The translations under genes and the position numbers were made by a program. This document shows, one piece after another, positions 1 through 13,143 of a stretch of DNA of 64,000 nucleotides. This stretch comes from Rhyzopertha dominica (Eukaryota; Arthropoda; Insecta; Coleoptera; Bostrichidae): positions 14,900,392 to 14,964,391 of the forward strand of contig QCXZ01000003.1 of the NCBI GenBank assembly GCA_025024175.1, written 5' to 3'. Numbering within the stretch: the stretch's first letter is position 1; each line of letters starts with the position of its first letter. The notes beneath the pieces were generated by a model. The model worked only from the letters and a program-made list of their open reading frames with translations. It was not told the DNA's origin and did not search any database.

Positions 1-2805
1 ACTGGTCGTGTTGTAGTAGCATAAGTAATTAGTTGATATCATAAGTAACATAATTTATTAGACATTGTAAATGCAAATGTAGAAAAAGGAAAAAGAACTC
101 ACCGAAGTGTAGCATGGTGATGTAAAAGATTACAGTTTTTAGGACATACGTGGGTGATTTTTAGCATGACGTTGTGAAAACGGGCATACGAGGACTAAAT
201 TTAGATAAAACTGTTCATGAAGTTTCCAAGAAAACTTTCATAAACTTGTCATGGAGCCTGTCGTAGGCAGGCACTTGACCATAGGTCATTTCCGGATGTT
301 CGGAAGGAGAAAAGGTAGACCTTTCCAATTGTGTCGTTTCTAGGAAGGAAGCGACCGTTATTACACTTTTATGCATAACATTCGAAATAAATTTGTGTTT
401 CAAAGGGGTGATAAGGAAATGAATAAGGAGGTTAATTTGCCAGTCAAAAGCTGCCGTTCTGACCTGTTTTATCAATCCCAAATTTAGGAAATACACAAGC
501 TATCTAGATTGAACTCTAATTTTTTGCTTTGGTTAGCTTTGAGAAGGTGGTTGATGATAGCTAATATGGCCTAAGGTTAGCGATTGAAGCTGGTAAATAA
601 CTTACTTTTAAGAAATTTAAAGACAGTACCATTTCGGCTTTCATACAAATCTCGAAAGTCATATTGTTTTGGTTCATATCGCGATGTAGAGTACATGATT
701 AAGATTTAGCAAAAATCCGTAAAAGTGCTTCAATGTAAATTTGAGAAGTTCTTGTAGTTCATATAAATTTTAAGTCAACGACAACTTCCTGTATTTTCGG
801 ATATGGCCTAGTTAGTTGAAAAAAGTCACTGACGTTTCTAATGTTTCTATGGCATAATTCGGTTAAATAGTTTGTAATAAGTAAAATCCTGGTAGTAAAA
901 ATAAAGTAGTGACATCCTTGGATTTGACTGAGGTCTTAGACGGTTTTTACATCGATCTAGTGTCATATTCGCTATTTCCATACTGATAATGCCGCTTAAA
1001 AAAGCAAGCGAAACGTGAGTCCTATTTCCAAAACGGACACGGTCTAACCGGAAAAGATCAAGATTTCATGCATTTATATCTGCTGTTACAAACTTCACCG
1101 TTTATTCTTGCACAAAATAGTTTATCGTGTATTCCGCGGAATAGGTAAGTTAGACACTTTCATTAAATTTTGCAGTGGTTCGATAGTTTTAATTACTAAG
1201 AACTAGTTTCCGGCTATTACTAGAGGCATTTGCTGGTCTAAAATTTAATTAAAATACCTTACCAATGGACCAAATACACCAAAAGATTCAACCCAAACGT
1301 TAATAATATGTTGACAATCTATGTACAGGATATACATAGTGGTGATTAAGAATATACTGAGTGATAATTTCTGAGAGAAATACCTGCTTGGGCAAAAGTT
1401 CAATCCATTCAGATTAAGGATTCCTGCAAGGTTTGCGGCAAAACACTGTTCGCTACGTACATCTTTAGAAGTTTCCTCGTAAATGTATTCTCTTAACCAT
1501 GTACATATTTTCCCGCGCATTTGTCCTGGGCTTATAGCGCATAAACCGGCTTGGCAAGCTTTTCCAGCGACAGATTCGCAGGATATCTTTCATGGATGAC
1601 GAGAAGAGCGGAAGAGATAAATGCCTTTATGCGCGATAAAGCAAAAGCTACCCTAGTATGTTTTACACATTTCTTTTTACCACAACCCCTAATAATAATA
1701 TGACGTCGACCATACATGTCACGATAAAGAATACAACAAGCTTCCCAACATTATTAGACAAGACTCGCGGTTAAAATGCAAAATGTATGTAGGCTGGCCT
1801 GGCCGTATGTTTCGGTTTAATTCCATAACACCCTTTTTTATTGGGTTAATACGTGAATACGTTATTCTGGTATGAAATGTATAATCCATAGTTCGAACGC
1901 TGCTGTGCATTAAATGGAATAGCGCTGATGTTATTTTATGTAACTGCATATGCTGGTAAAGTATTTTTTAAAACAGCAGTATTAAGCGTAGGGAAATTGA
2001 CAGAATCACAAAGTCCCCGGCAACATGTTCATCTTGGTACATTACGTTACGCACTTGCATCCGTTGCTTTTATTTTACGGTAGATAAAGCTTAAGTGAGT
2101 ATTAATATGGATGCTACGATCAAAAACTATTTTATTGCGTAAATTAAGTGAGTTGATGTTTTACACGTGGAATTATCTTGTACTTATTCAAAATTTTAAT
2201 AGAAACCACATCTCAAAAAAGATTTGCATTTGTACTTTCCGATAATTGGGAATTCGAAAATCCTTTTTTTCCCTCTTATATGATGATACATGGGCTTGGT
2301 GATATACATAATAAGAATGTTCTAGTAAAAGATATATGAACTTCTGAAAGTTTAACTTTTACCACATATGCATTGGCTTGCTAAAAATCACTTTAAAACG
2401 ACGATTACCTATGAAGTAGGGATGATGAATTTCCAAAACAATTTCAATGTGTCTTTCAACTTCATCGGTTTCGCAAATACGTCACTTCACTTCGATTATA
2501 GTTTTGCCAGCGCGGTTTCCTTTATAATTCTGAACAATAAAAAAAACGATGCAAGAGCGATCGTACATGTATACTTTTTATATCATACCTTTCATTCGCT
2601 TGCTTGATTCTCAATCCTCAAATTGTAAATCGCGGACTTATAAACGTGTCCGAACAGGCACAGATGATGCAGCACGAGTCCAGAAAGTAAAAATCTACTA
2701 CCATTGAAAAATGTTAAAAAGCTATACCAAAGTCTTTGTAGTGAATGGTGTTCCCTATGGCTCAATTCTATGTTACTGTTCTGAAGTATATTTATTACAA
2801 TACGC
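1..2805. other. Gene desert, no feature recognised
   Basis: Only short chance-length open frames occur here, the longest about 93 codons on the minus strand at 215-496. None shows a domain, a good splice pair or a repeat that I recognise. The stretch is AT-rich with unremarkable poly-A and poly-T runs. Short uncredited exons cannot be excluded by eye. Confidence 0.5.
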
Positions 2806-3312
2806 ACATTTATTGTGAAAAAATCAAGTGAAGAAGAAACTCATTTTGCAATTCAATTTTGTGACCTCCCTTTGTAACTCGAGAGGGTTCAAACCCGAGC
2901 TATTAGAAAGCCAGAATATCCTGTTGAAGTATGTATTGTCATCCACCATTTCACCACATTCGTCAGAACACGTACATGAACTCCTTTAGTGCCCATTCTT
3001 AAAAAAATGCGACAACATGACGTCATCCCGACTAGGCACCACGCTTATGTCCTTTCCACGACTACCGGAGTCCGCGTCACGCGAATGACTTCTTTGGCAA
3101 GTTGTTGTACATTCCCGAGACTTTTCAGAAGCATTATATTTAGCAACAGCTCGTGTAGCCGAAGAACCCATTTGTTTCAGTGGCCTTACGCCTAACGCGA
3201 AGACCTTCGATTATTGCGGCTCACCGCATTTGTTGGTAACATCTTTATCATTTTGAGATTATGGCTGTTTCCTAGACGTTTGTGGCTTTCATGAATGCTA
3301 AAAAGGACCTAT
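2806..3312 (-). pseudogene. Mariner/maT-like transposase relic, copy 1 (internally deleted)
   Basis: Read on the minus strand, this stretch aligns along its whole length with a second copy at 30980-31583. The N-terminal part gives RAVAKYNASEKSRE followed by RSHSRDADS, the linker region of insect mariner/maT-type transposases of the DNA-binding helix-turn-helix type. Next comes DDVMLSHFFKNGH, matching the catalytic-domain strand that normally reads like DVMPPHFF. The C-terminal part reads SGLNPLELQREVTKLNC, corresponding to the family's SPDLNPLDYYVW region with the catalytic Asp lost. Roughly the middle of the transposase, including the first catalytic Asp, is missing, and several frameshifts and stops break the rest, so it cannot make active enzyme. 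The plus-strand open frame at 2989-3195 is its shadow. The assignment rests on motif recall plus agreement between the two copies. Confidence 0.6.
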
Positions 3313-3339
3313 AGCAGAAAAATGATATTGGGAGGAAAG

Positions 3340-3755
3340 GGGAATTCAGTTCAAGTTTGTGAAAAAAGCAACCTACAATTAATTAAAACTAGAAAAGTCA
3401 GAGCGTGTGCTGCCTCCTTACATGATACACTTAAATTAAAGTCGGTAGACCTGCGCGTAGGCAATGCTACAATTGCCAGTAGAGAAAACATAAAACATTT
3501 TGGTATATGGATTAACAGGCTAACGCCAAATATTGGCGGTTCGACTATGAAAAAGAAATGTTAGCTAGCATAATTTGCTCTATTGGGCAGCGCCGGTATA
3601 AGAAATAGCATAAGTAATATAAGCTCCGAAAGGTTCTTCAAAATTAAAAGTACCGTAATCTTATAACTAACGGCGGTCTATAGAACTGCACCTACGAAGG
3701 CATTGTTGTTGTACATGTATTGGGATGAACCGGTGTATGGGAGGGCTTTAGTAGT
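3340..3755 (+). pseudogene. R1/I-like non-LTR retrotransposon RT relic
   Basis: The plus frame contains ENIKHFGIWINRLTPNIGGS. This corresponds to the stretch after the catalytic RT core in R1/I-type non-LTR elements, where a 'K-Y-L-G-V-W-L-D' strand and a 'L-M-P-N-I-G-G' motif precede a 'R-R-L-L-A-S-V' segment. That segment is visible in the next frame as KKCLASIICSI after a one-base shift near 3555. Further on, YRTAPTKALLL matches the 'S-A-Y-R-T-V-S-T-x-A' motif of the same C-terminal region. The stretch between the two motifs has lost residues, and stops are present, so it is a dead fragment. It abuts the mariner/maT-like relic and ends at two unknown bases (3771-3772). Clade assignment between R1, LOA and I is not secure. 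Confidence 0.65.
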
Positions 3756-3777
3756 ATCTCCTTCTCAGAANNAGAGG

Positions 3778-3954
3778 GATGTCATGTTTTCCGGACTGGT
3801 TTCCACGTTGGTTATTTGACCTTGACGTTTCGACACTCAGGTCGGTGCCTTCCTCAGAAGTAGTTCTGAAACTGAGGAAGACACCGACATGAGTGTCGAA
3901 ACTTCAAGGTCAAATTAGCAACGTGCGAACCAATCCGGAAAACAACATGTCATC
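3778..3954. repeat. Long hairpin, both arms encoding the same outward peptide
   Basis: Left arm 3778-3857 and right arm 3872-3954 are imperfect reverse complements separated by about 14 bases. Each arm, read outward (left on minus, right on plus), encodes a peptide of the form SVETSRSN, then QR, then NQSGK. Differences between arms are mostly single bases, plus a stop in the right arm after RSN. The core word GACGTTTCG (or its complement) sits in each arm. The structure looks like two retroelement 3' ends joined head to head, as in the clearer case at 59560-60200. Alternatively it is a foldback miniature element. Confidence 0.7.
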
Positions 3955-6900
3955 GACAACAACCACGGAAGCCTTCAAACCATAACAGGGATGTGTTTCC
4001 TTCCTTCTTCAAAAATAGTTTGATACCTTGCAGCAACACATCTTCTTCTTCCAAACCCGGGAAGCGTCATTAAAAAACGATATAATGCAGTGAGCAGGCG
4101 TTTCACCTGCTCTACAGTATATAAAACGAAACGAAACACAAAATTCCCAAAAAAATATTGCTAAATCCGAAGTGTAAAGAAGAACAGAAACACAAACTCG
4201 ATTCTTCCTCGTCAGGCTTGAGCAGATCTAGTATTGGAAGATTGCTCAAGTATAGATTAATACAGCGCAGACATATGAAAGAACTGTAATGAATGTGATG
4301 AAAAGCACCTTGCTATGACTAGAATATATGAATTGACAAATATTAATACCTATCAAAGCTGCAGACCCAAGAAGCGAGAAAAAGATTCAGGAAAATGTAA
4401 ATAAGAAAGAGGGGCTAAGGACTACTTGAAAGCTTGGAATGATTCAATGGAAAGTTTGTTCCGTATACATACCATTCCTAAAAACACAACTTTTACTAAT
4501 ACTTCGAAAATGATGTTCCGTTTCCGAAAGCCTTAACAAATGAAAGAAGTGTACTCAATCGTTCCTATGTATATCAAACAAAACACGTATTTAGGAGAAC
4601 AGAGAAAAATTGAAAAATGTTTTAGCGCAGGATATAAACAGGCATTATTTTATAAAATATGCGGTCAAAGGGCATGGAAGGAAATAATCTTATAGAGGGG
4701 ACACTTCCATCTATTCTTATTGTAGCATTATTTAATAAGAGATTTTTTTTTCATTTTAGCTAGAGTCGATCAGTAATACCTACGTTATGAACAAACACAA
4801 CCTGTGGCAACATTTAGTACAGCAATCAGACTGAGATGATTTTAAAATCAATATTAGTAAAAGCCTTTTTGTGAATACTGATTTTATCAACTATTTCACT
4901 TCCTAAGCAAAGGCGCTTAAACTTAACACACTGCAGCAGTCGAAACAAACGCTTGGTTGGAGTTCCCAGATCATCTACCTACGGTTCCGTACTTATACCT
5001 TTAGGCGCCCCCTTTTTATACTTCCGTTCGATCCTGTTTTAAAGTAACATACATTTCCCATCCGAATTTTTCTGTGTCATTTGTATTCCACCCTTCCCGC
5101 CCGTCACTCACTTAAAATAAATCGTCTCCTAATTTCCTCATTCGTTTCATCTCTCCGATGTGACGCATACAAGGCATGAGACAGCTCCTTCTATGCAAAG
5201 GACGTCTTCCCCTTACATATCCGCATCTCAGATTTTTGACAGGCTTGTATTCCGATAAGCGGGCATGCGGATATTATTCTTTATTTTATCGTGAGGAGAA
5301 ATCAGCAATGAATTATGGCGGACGAAATTCGCATGTTCATTGTTGGGGATTATGCATCAACCAAAGGAAATAGTGGAAGGTAGATAAAGCGACGTTTGCA
5401 GTACCACAAAATGGATTCAGTTTCGTGTTTTAGGGAAAACCACGTATTATTCCTGAATTATTATTTGTATAGTTTGAGCTGCATATCTGCATATAACCTG
5501 AAAAACAATTCTTTGTGGCATATGTAAGCAAACCCTCACTACTTATAGTTTTTAGGAAGTCTTATAAAGAATGGCGGGCGTATTGATTACACTATTATTT
5601 ACGCGTAAACTGTGTGGGTAATATTCTATTTTAAAAATCTTGTGTAGAAAATAGCATTGTGTAGATAAGGAAAGATATTCAAATATTTGGTTTTTAAATA
5701 GTGGTCGTTATATATACCACTTAAAACGCGACAAATGCGGTATTATTATAATTCTGTGCTGACTGATAAAGGAATACTTGTTTTACAAGTGTTCACAAAC
5801 TTTCTTTTCATAGTAGTGTCTGAGTTATGCAGGATACCGCAGGCCGTGCATGCAATAAACACGAGCAGTGAAAAGAGCCTGTCACACAAGTGAAACACAT
5901 TGTTTTTTTTCCAACCTCTTATAAAGTATAGTTATAAAGCCTGCATTAAAAATACTTTTGTGAATAAGTATGTTTCATGTGGTACTTCTTGCATGAATTT
6001 GTAAATGTCTTCAGGATTCACTGCTTTGAACATTTTTTTTATTTGCTTTGACGACATAAATTTGTGTTAAACAGTTTCCAACGTTTTTTTATCAGCTGCC
6101 GATCCTGCTTGGTGTTTTATTTCTGGTGGGCACTAGAAAATTTTTCTTCGCAATATTTACATTTTCTACACGTGTAACGTCAAAAATTGTATGTTGTCAG
6201 TAACTGCTTATAAGATTTTTTCGGGTACTAACTATGTTTAATTCAGAACTTAGTTGCTTCGTTGCAGTGATACTGAAATTGAGATATCTCTTAAGGAATG
6301 GTGCAACAAAACCTATTTTTAGGACGGAGTCAATGAATTATGTATACTTATATCTTGTTTATACTACGTCCGTATGAATGTTAATTGTTATCCAAATAAT
6401 GAAATCAATGACAGACAAATACGTCTGTCTTGATTATGCAGCCGCATCTCGTAGTCTGAATTAGGAACTTGCATAAAAAATTATTGTCTTAAAAATAGAG
6501 AAAAAAAATGCAATTTCAGTGAAGTTAAAGACAAATACTAAAAGATCAACTAGTCTTACTTTTGACAGTTAACTTCCTTATTGAGAAGGAGTAAGTATGT
6601 CGAAAAACTTTAAAATATTAAATAATATGGGGGTTTAGTTTGAAAATTAATAGAGACTGCAGGATTACACAATTCACAAGTGCAAGATATAGTAGTTCCT
6701 AAGGGCATTCTAAAGATACCAATTATTTACATTTATAATAGGATGAAGTGTATAATGTTTTCACACTGCCCATTATCTACAAAGTGAGACTTTATCATTT
6801 ATAATTCTTTAATGAGTTTGATGTTAATTGAAAGTAAGCTAGTTGGGTTAGTTTGCACTAAGGTTCATTAAAAAGAGATACCGTAAGCTCTCTAAGCAAC

Positions 6901-7374
6901 GTATTCCTTTAACGTAGTTAACCTGATTTCGTTTCACATATTCGCGTATAGCTCATTTAGTCGTCTTGGTAGGATTTAGCATTATTCTTACAATAATGCA
7001 TTTAAAGGTAATACTGTTCCCGAAATCTGGTAATACTTAGTTGTCAAATGAGTTGTTGACCGAAATATTGAAGAAAGTAGATAATAATTATTACTGCACG
7101 ATGTACGCCGGTATAAATTATCTCGAAAACTGTTGTCCCCGGGTTAAGTTTCATCCAAATGTATTCATCGAAAGAGCATACCTTACTTAAAATATTTAGT
7201 TTATCTGTGAATTAAAGGCGTGCAAGTTTGTGAAATTTGTGCAACTTCTCCATTTAAAAAATGTTTCTTATTAGCAAACGTACATATATTTACGGACACA
7301 CTTGAAGCTTGCACTTTCCATCCAATTTCAAGCAAGAGCAAGTTCCGAAGCACCAAATAATTATTATGTTATCG

Positions 7375-7745
7375 AAGGTGCTACCATAGGCACCGCAAGA
7401 GATTTGCTTATCCCGTCCCTTTCACACGTGATCGCATGCCAGTATCCCCGCTGGCGGGATCTCATCTAGCCGTGAAATATCCATTCTATTTTGGTCCGAC
7501 GCGAAAAATCTCCAGTCCACCGAATAAATCATCCCCTTTAAAGTGTGCATCGCCCCGGGTCGAAAACTGCACAATACCTCGGCGACCGGCAGGAAAACCT
7601 AAAACGATTTATTACGGCAACACCGAGTCCGCATAAATCATTTCGAGATATCGCCCAACGTCTAATGATAGACCGCGCTGGAGCTTTTTAATTTTTCCGC
7701 AAATTCGCTGCTTGCGGATTTGCAATGCGCTAAGGCTCGTCGTGA
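7375..7745. promoter_or_regulatory. Candidate conserved non-coding element
   Basis: About 370 bases of clearly higher sequence complexity and GC than the flanks. It contains a TTTATTACGG word resembling Hox/caudal-type homeodomain sites, and a short hairpin near 7698-7720 (TCCGCAA / TTGCGGA, 9-base loop). A 66-codon plus frame (7436-7636) is open but shows no domain or splice context. Such islands beside developmental or neuronal genes are often enhancers, but no function can be read directly. It could instead be an old repeat. Confidence 0.25.
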
Positions 7746-10228
7746 GTGAAAAGTGAAAAGACTTTCAATGCAGTTAAATACGCTTATGCTATGAATATTT
7801 AAAATTTGGTGACATTAAATTGGTTACTGATAATGTAGTGAAAAATGCAATATCGGGTCGTACTAAAACTAACAAACTGTTAAAATTTAAAACTTTGGAT
7901 TTGTCAGTGTGCTTATAGCAATATCCTATAAGTAAGATCCTATTTATTGCAATAAATTTTCTTTTTTTAAATGCTTTGCCTCCAAGCCTTTTTTCTTAAT
8001 GCTGGCATTTCCTCCAATCGTTCCAGAAACTTGCTATTACCTGTAATAATAGTGAATAATTTTCCTAAATCCATGCAAACTTTGAAGGAATCATGTCGAT
8101 ATGGAAGAACAACTGATGACATCGAAAGTCTATTAATATTTCATTGAAATTACTACTCACCTCACCAAGAGGTATAGATTAAAAGTTTTCATCCGATTAC
8201 CCAGCAAATGTCCTCTTCACTTAACAATTATTGTTGTACACCATTTGCATGACCCTGCGGAGCAACGGGATTAAACAATTGATAGGTTACAAGGGCTTGT
8301 GTTAGCCACACGATTTANATAGGCCAACTTTTAATTTTAAAGTGTTTATGTCCGTATACATGGGCGTACCCAGCATTTTGCCTAACTAGGCACTGCATCA
8401 ATTTCCTTCAATGAAAAATTCAACATAAATAGAAACTTGCATTTATCAGTTTAGGTATCTAACATAGTTGGTGTATGTTGTGAAAATGTTAATTAGATTA
8501 ATTGGCAGCCTTTCCTCCTCTATAATGCGAATTAATTGCTTGCTTAATAAATGACACAAAATGTAATAATGGAAACTGAAGCACTGAGATAACTCAAATC
8601 TGATTTACTTAAAAAATTCTACCAATGCGATCACTATTTCTAGTCTAGAAATTCGCCAATATCCAAATTTAATGAAACATTATCGATGTGCTCACATTTC
8701 AGTTTCAGACGCTGACATTAGGCGCTTTATAAATTCAAACTATGCATATCCGATTAAAGCTAAAAACATGATATATTCTTAATCATACAAAATAGCTGAT
8801 CTTATAGGTACCTACTAAAACTATCGTATTTGTTGTTATTTAGTATAGTTATGCACTCGATTGTTTTCTTTTATTATTCCGATGCTAAAAACACAACATT
8901 ATGTATAGTGTACAAAAATATTGCGCTAGCCGTGCTTTGGATAAGTGGTGCTTGTTATCCTACAAAAGTAAACTAATGATAATTTTATTAATACCACTGT
9001 TTCGTTGCGTAAAATTTGTGCAAAAAAGTTTTTGGAGGGGCCGGGGTGAATAGCCATATGGGGCTATTGCGCTGTGGCACCGAGCCTAGGAAAGGAGTTT
9101 TAATCCGTCACTGCGGAGTAGTATATGTACATATGTCGGAAGCTAAGGAATGTTCTACTGAACCTGTAAATAAAATTTTAATGGATCATGGATATTCATG
9201 CTTTCAAATAAAATGTACCAACTCACATTTTGTTTAATGTTGGAGTAATTCCCTAAAACGTGCTAGATATCACCTGAATTAGGTGATTGAAGATGGAGTA
9301 AACGGGCTTTGTATGAAAAGTATAAGAAAAAAATTATAATTTGGGTAATTATTGCACAGGAGTTTGAAGCGAAGATTGCTCTTGAAATAAATAATTAGCT
9401 ACTTAAGTACCTATTTGCGGCGAATATGATCTTGAACGTTGTGTAAAATTTTCAAGTGGTTGTGCAACTAATTGGTTGACAGGAAGAGTTTTTTTAATAC
9501 TTTTTTCTAAGCCTAACAACCTCCTAGTTCGCCAGTGCGCTGCTTTAAAAAAATAACTCACCACTAACCTGATATATTTATAAAATTGTACCTCGTTTAA
9601 ATTAACTAAAAAGCCTTAAAAACCCTTGTATAGTGGCTTTTTAAGAGCATAGACACTGTGTTTTCATTTGTTATAATAATGCTTTTTACTGCTCTTTTTT
9701 TGGATTTCTAAAACTTAGGGTGACTTCCATATCAGTTAGTGAATGAAATTTTACTTGCAACGACATCTTTTAACGTTTTGAAGCTTTTCTTTTACATTAA
9801 TAGTTCTTAAAATGCAACGGAAATTTATAAATTTTTGTACCTGCTAGACTTTCTTAAGCCACCGTCTTGGATAAAGGATCTTGAAGTGATCACAGACTGT
9901 AAATTGTATCGTAGTTGAATGATACCCATAGAGAAACTGCTAAACATATAGAAGAGCTGGACAGCTATTCGTTCTAAGACAAAAAATCGTAAGAACAAGA
10001 GTGTTGCACTCACACCTTCAAAACGCACACGGCGCGGCGTCGATTATGCTTGGACACCGTTTGCCATATGAGTTATGGGTAAAATTTTTGAAATACACTT
10101 ACCTATAAGTTTTACTTCATTGACAGTTACGTAAATAAAGCAGTTTTTAGGTGTAGGCCCAGAGTTGACGGTAACGTAAACCAAATAATGATTCACTGTC
10201 AAAAAAGTTTTTGACCGTCAAGCGAACC

Positions 10229-10285
10229 AAGGGTTGGTGGTGTAGTGGTCTGCACGTTGGGTTCTAGTTCAATTATTGCTCAAAT
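10229..10285 (+). repeat. Degenerate tRNA-like (SINE-head) fragment
   Basis: A box-A-like stretch (GGTGTAGTGGTCTGCACG) is followed closely by a weak box-B-like stretch (TAGTTCAATTATTGC). The anticodon-arm region between them is shortened. This resembles the internal promoter of tRNA-derived SINEs such as those at 27.6-28.4 kb, but it is too short and degenerate for a tRNA gene. Confidence 0.25.
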
Positions 10286-10719
10286 CAATTTTTTATCATG
10301 TTACATCTGTCTACCAAGCATAACGTGTGAACGGATTTAAGTCTACTATTTGGGAATGGTTTGATCTTCTTTTCAGTCATGTCTGGATATTGCAGTTCAA
10401 TAAATAGGCCCAGTCGTTTTAGGTTAGAAACTTAAGCAATTAATTTCCTACAGTATCCTGAGATGTATTCAGAGGTGCATGCATCACCTCTTCTTCGAGA
10501 ACAGTTTACCAAAAAATCGCAATTAGGTGGTAAGAAGATTAATCTCAAAATAAGTATATTAAAAAGAACTTACTAGTAAACATACTTTTGCATCCCTCAA
10601 AACTTTGATCCGCTTCTGTTACATCTGTTTGTACTTCATTTGCGACAAATTTTACTTAAGCATCAGCTCGGCAATCTACAGAATGCAATAAAGCGAGATA
10701 AATAACTCTCCGTCTAAAT

Positions 10720-11080
10720 ATCTTAATATCACGACGTCGCTATGCAGTCGCACTCCGCGTTCGCATTTTTTACATTTTCCGTTGAAAGCTTTAATTTCCT
10801 CTTTACTCGCGCATCGTCAGGTCTTTATTTACCATTATACTTTTTGGCAAGTAAGTGCTATGCTTAGCGGGGCATAATCTCCTCGACATAAGCGCTTATT
10901 TTAATATTAATGACCAAAATGTTTCACTTAGGCGCCCTGTTGTCATTCGATACAACCCCGAGGACAATTAAGTTGTAAATGAATCGTTAAGCGCGCAAAG
11001 CTGTTCAAGGTGCTTCAAGCTTTTTAAAGAGAAAACGAGGATTTCTTTAACGACAGTTTAATTCGCTTCTGTTGTTATCA
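10720..11080. promoter_or_regulatory. Candidate conserved non-coding element
   Basis: A complex, GC-richer island with many short distinct words (for example GACGTCGC, GCGCGCAAAG, CAATTAAG) in AT-rich flanks. No coding frame of note is present. I list it as a possible enhancer only on sequence texture. Nothing else supports it. Confidence 0.2.
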
Positions 11081-13143
11081 AGAAACTTGAGCACAATTTA
11101 TCCCTGTTGCGGTAAATACTACCTATACATACAGCTCATTTTGCAATAAATTTCCAAAAGTATTGAAAGAAGTTATTATTTTATTATAAATATACTATAT
11201 GTATGTACTGCTGTTGTTTAAATTTCAATGTCGCCCCTGTATGAAAGAAAAAGTGGAAATCTGTAACAAACAACCCAACAACAATTAGGTAGGCTTAATT
11301 AACAACATGAAAATAACTGCACGAAAGCAAAAATGAAGCTAAAAGTGCAACAAAAATTCTAAAGCAAGAAAGTTGTGGGTCCAGATGCTATTCGGTCATA
11401 TACCTACTTAAAATAAAGTTTTTCGCAGTTATTAATATATCCCTTGTATTTACAGTAACAAAATTAGTCGAAAGCACAAAATTGTAAGCTATAAATCAGC
11501 TGCGCTATAGTCGCCTACTGTAAAAAAAAGGATACATAACAAAATTATCTTCTTTCACATCCAACCCTGTATATCTATTGAAATATTAAGAATAATAAAT
11601 AAATATTGAAATTAACTAGCTAGTTCCACTGACTTGTGCAGATAAATAATTTAATATAAATACTTAAGTAGAAACGATTTATATAGATTTTGCGAAACAT
11701 GCATCTCATCACATTTATTAATAAAAATATACCATTTACAGTCAGTAAAACTATACCTACATTACTTGCGTCATAAATTTGTCCTGCAAACGTCAGCACG
11801 TTGTGTTTAAGGACTTCAATTCAGACGTGTTTGAAACAAAATCAAATTCTGTAGTCCAAGATATTTATTTGCTTGAAAAATTTTCTTCCTAAGGTTGTCA
11901 AACACTCTCAGTCCCAGCTATTTGCAGATAACTTTAGAATGCATAAAAAAATAATAACATAAATATAGTCGGATATAGATGAGCAAGGCAATAAGAAAAA
12001 TGTAATAAAATTTTTGTTTCTGCATTTAGGAATTTATGCAATTTCGAACATCTCGACACTTTCTTACNTTTGTGTTATACATTTGTGAATACAACTATGC
12101 TCTTTAATCAACCCGTATTATTTACGGTCATAAAAATGAGGAGTGTAAGAAAGAACCTGTACTTAAAAAAATTATCGTTTCGACATATCTTTGTTAATAT
12201 TGTTCATATTTGACAATTATCTGAAGCATGTAGGATGAAGGACTCTGTAAGGAGGAAAATGCACCGGAGTCTTAATTCTACATGATTCTTTTGTCATATT
12301 ATGAACTATAATGAATGAGTTCTATCCTATTACAAGAGTCAACAAGGCACTGTGTTCAAGAGAGCTAAAGTAAAATACTAAAAACGCCTGGTAAATAGTG
12401 AGAATAGGAAAAAGTGTTCGCTAGCACTGCACGTTCTATGATACCTTGCAGGACTTAGGTATCTTCAAGTCAACTTTTGTGTCTATGTCAAATATATATC
12501 ACAAATGAAGGAGTGCTTCCTGTACAATAAAATCTACCTTCTTACAATTATGAATGTAGATCTAAATGACGCATTAAAACATACATTAGGTGAGTACTTA
12601 TACTGGAATATCTTCCTCAATAATAAAGCCAAGGCTGGAAAATTTTAACATATACATCATCAACAGTAAAAGACGAGTACTACTCAACACCGAATCAGAA
12701 GAAAATGTTTTTATAGATGAAAAACAAGAGCTGGTTGTGCCACAATAGGAAACCAAATAAAAAAATATTGTGAGATATGTTTAGGTAAAATTATGAAAGT
12801 TTCAAGTTATCCTTACATCAATTTTATATTTTGTTGAAAGATAAAATGTTTGGATACTTTATGTAATAAAGTGACATTCGAAAGTATAATAATATTTTGG
12901 GAAAAAAACACATATTTTCTAATAGTTCTTCAAATTGCATAAATCGCTATGATTTTTCAGAAACTTTCTTAAAGATGGCACCATAAAAATTATTACGTTC
13001 GCCTTTCACGCATCAGAACTACCAATTTCAAAAGTAAGGTAGGTATTCCTTGTAATGGTTATGTTGTCGCCATCTACATGGCCATACTTGGCTCGATGAG
13101 GAAATTCTTCAACCTTAATTACATATCATTAAAAAAAACTTAC

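Larger units (their letters stand above)
3958..13143. other. Long non-coding stretch with a few GC-richer islands
   Basis: No exon, transposase or RT motif was recognised apart from the sub-features listed separately (7375-7745, 10229-10285, 10720-11080). Most of it is simple AT-rich sequence. At about 8360-8390 there is a phrase resembling dispersed insect repeat sequence, but I could not define ends. A small frame at 9016-9237 (plus, 73 codons) has no recognisable domain. The stretch probably belongs to the intron downstream of the Ig exon at 13144-13298, but this is inference. Confidence 0.5.

Noticed and set aside
2880..2915. GAGGGTTCAAACCCGAGC as a tRNA T-arm
   Set aside because: It lies inside the coding remains of the mariner/maT-like relic (the SGLNPLE region on the minus strand) and has no box A.
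7705..7722. Short hairpin as a transcription terminator
   Set aside because: Stem-loop terminators of the bacterial type are not expected in this eukaryotic sequence, and no gene ends here.
9016..9237. 73-codon plus frame with a GC-richer start
   Set aside because: No domain, splice signal or repeat partner in the window.
12640..12750. Plus frame ending SEENVFIDEKQELVVPQ considered as an exon
   Set aside because: Looks protein-like but is short, and has neither a splice acceptor upstream nor a recognisable family.
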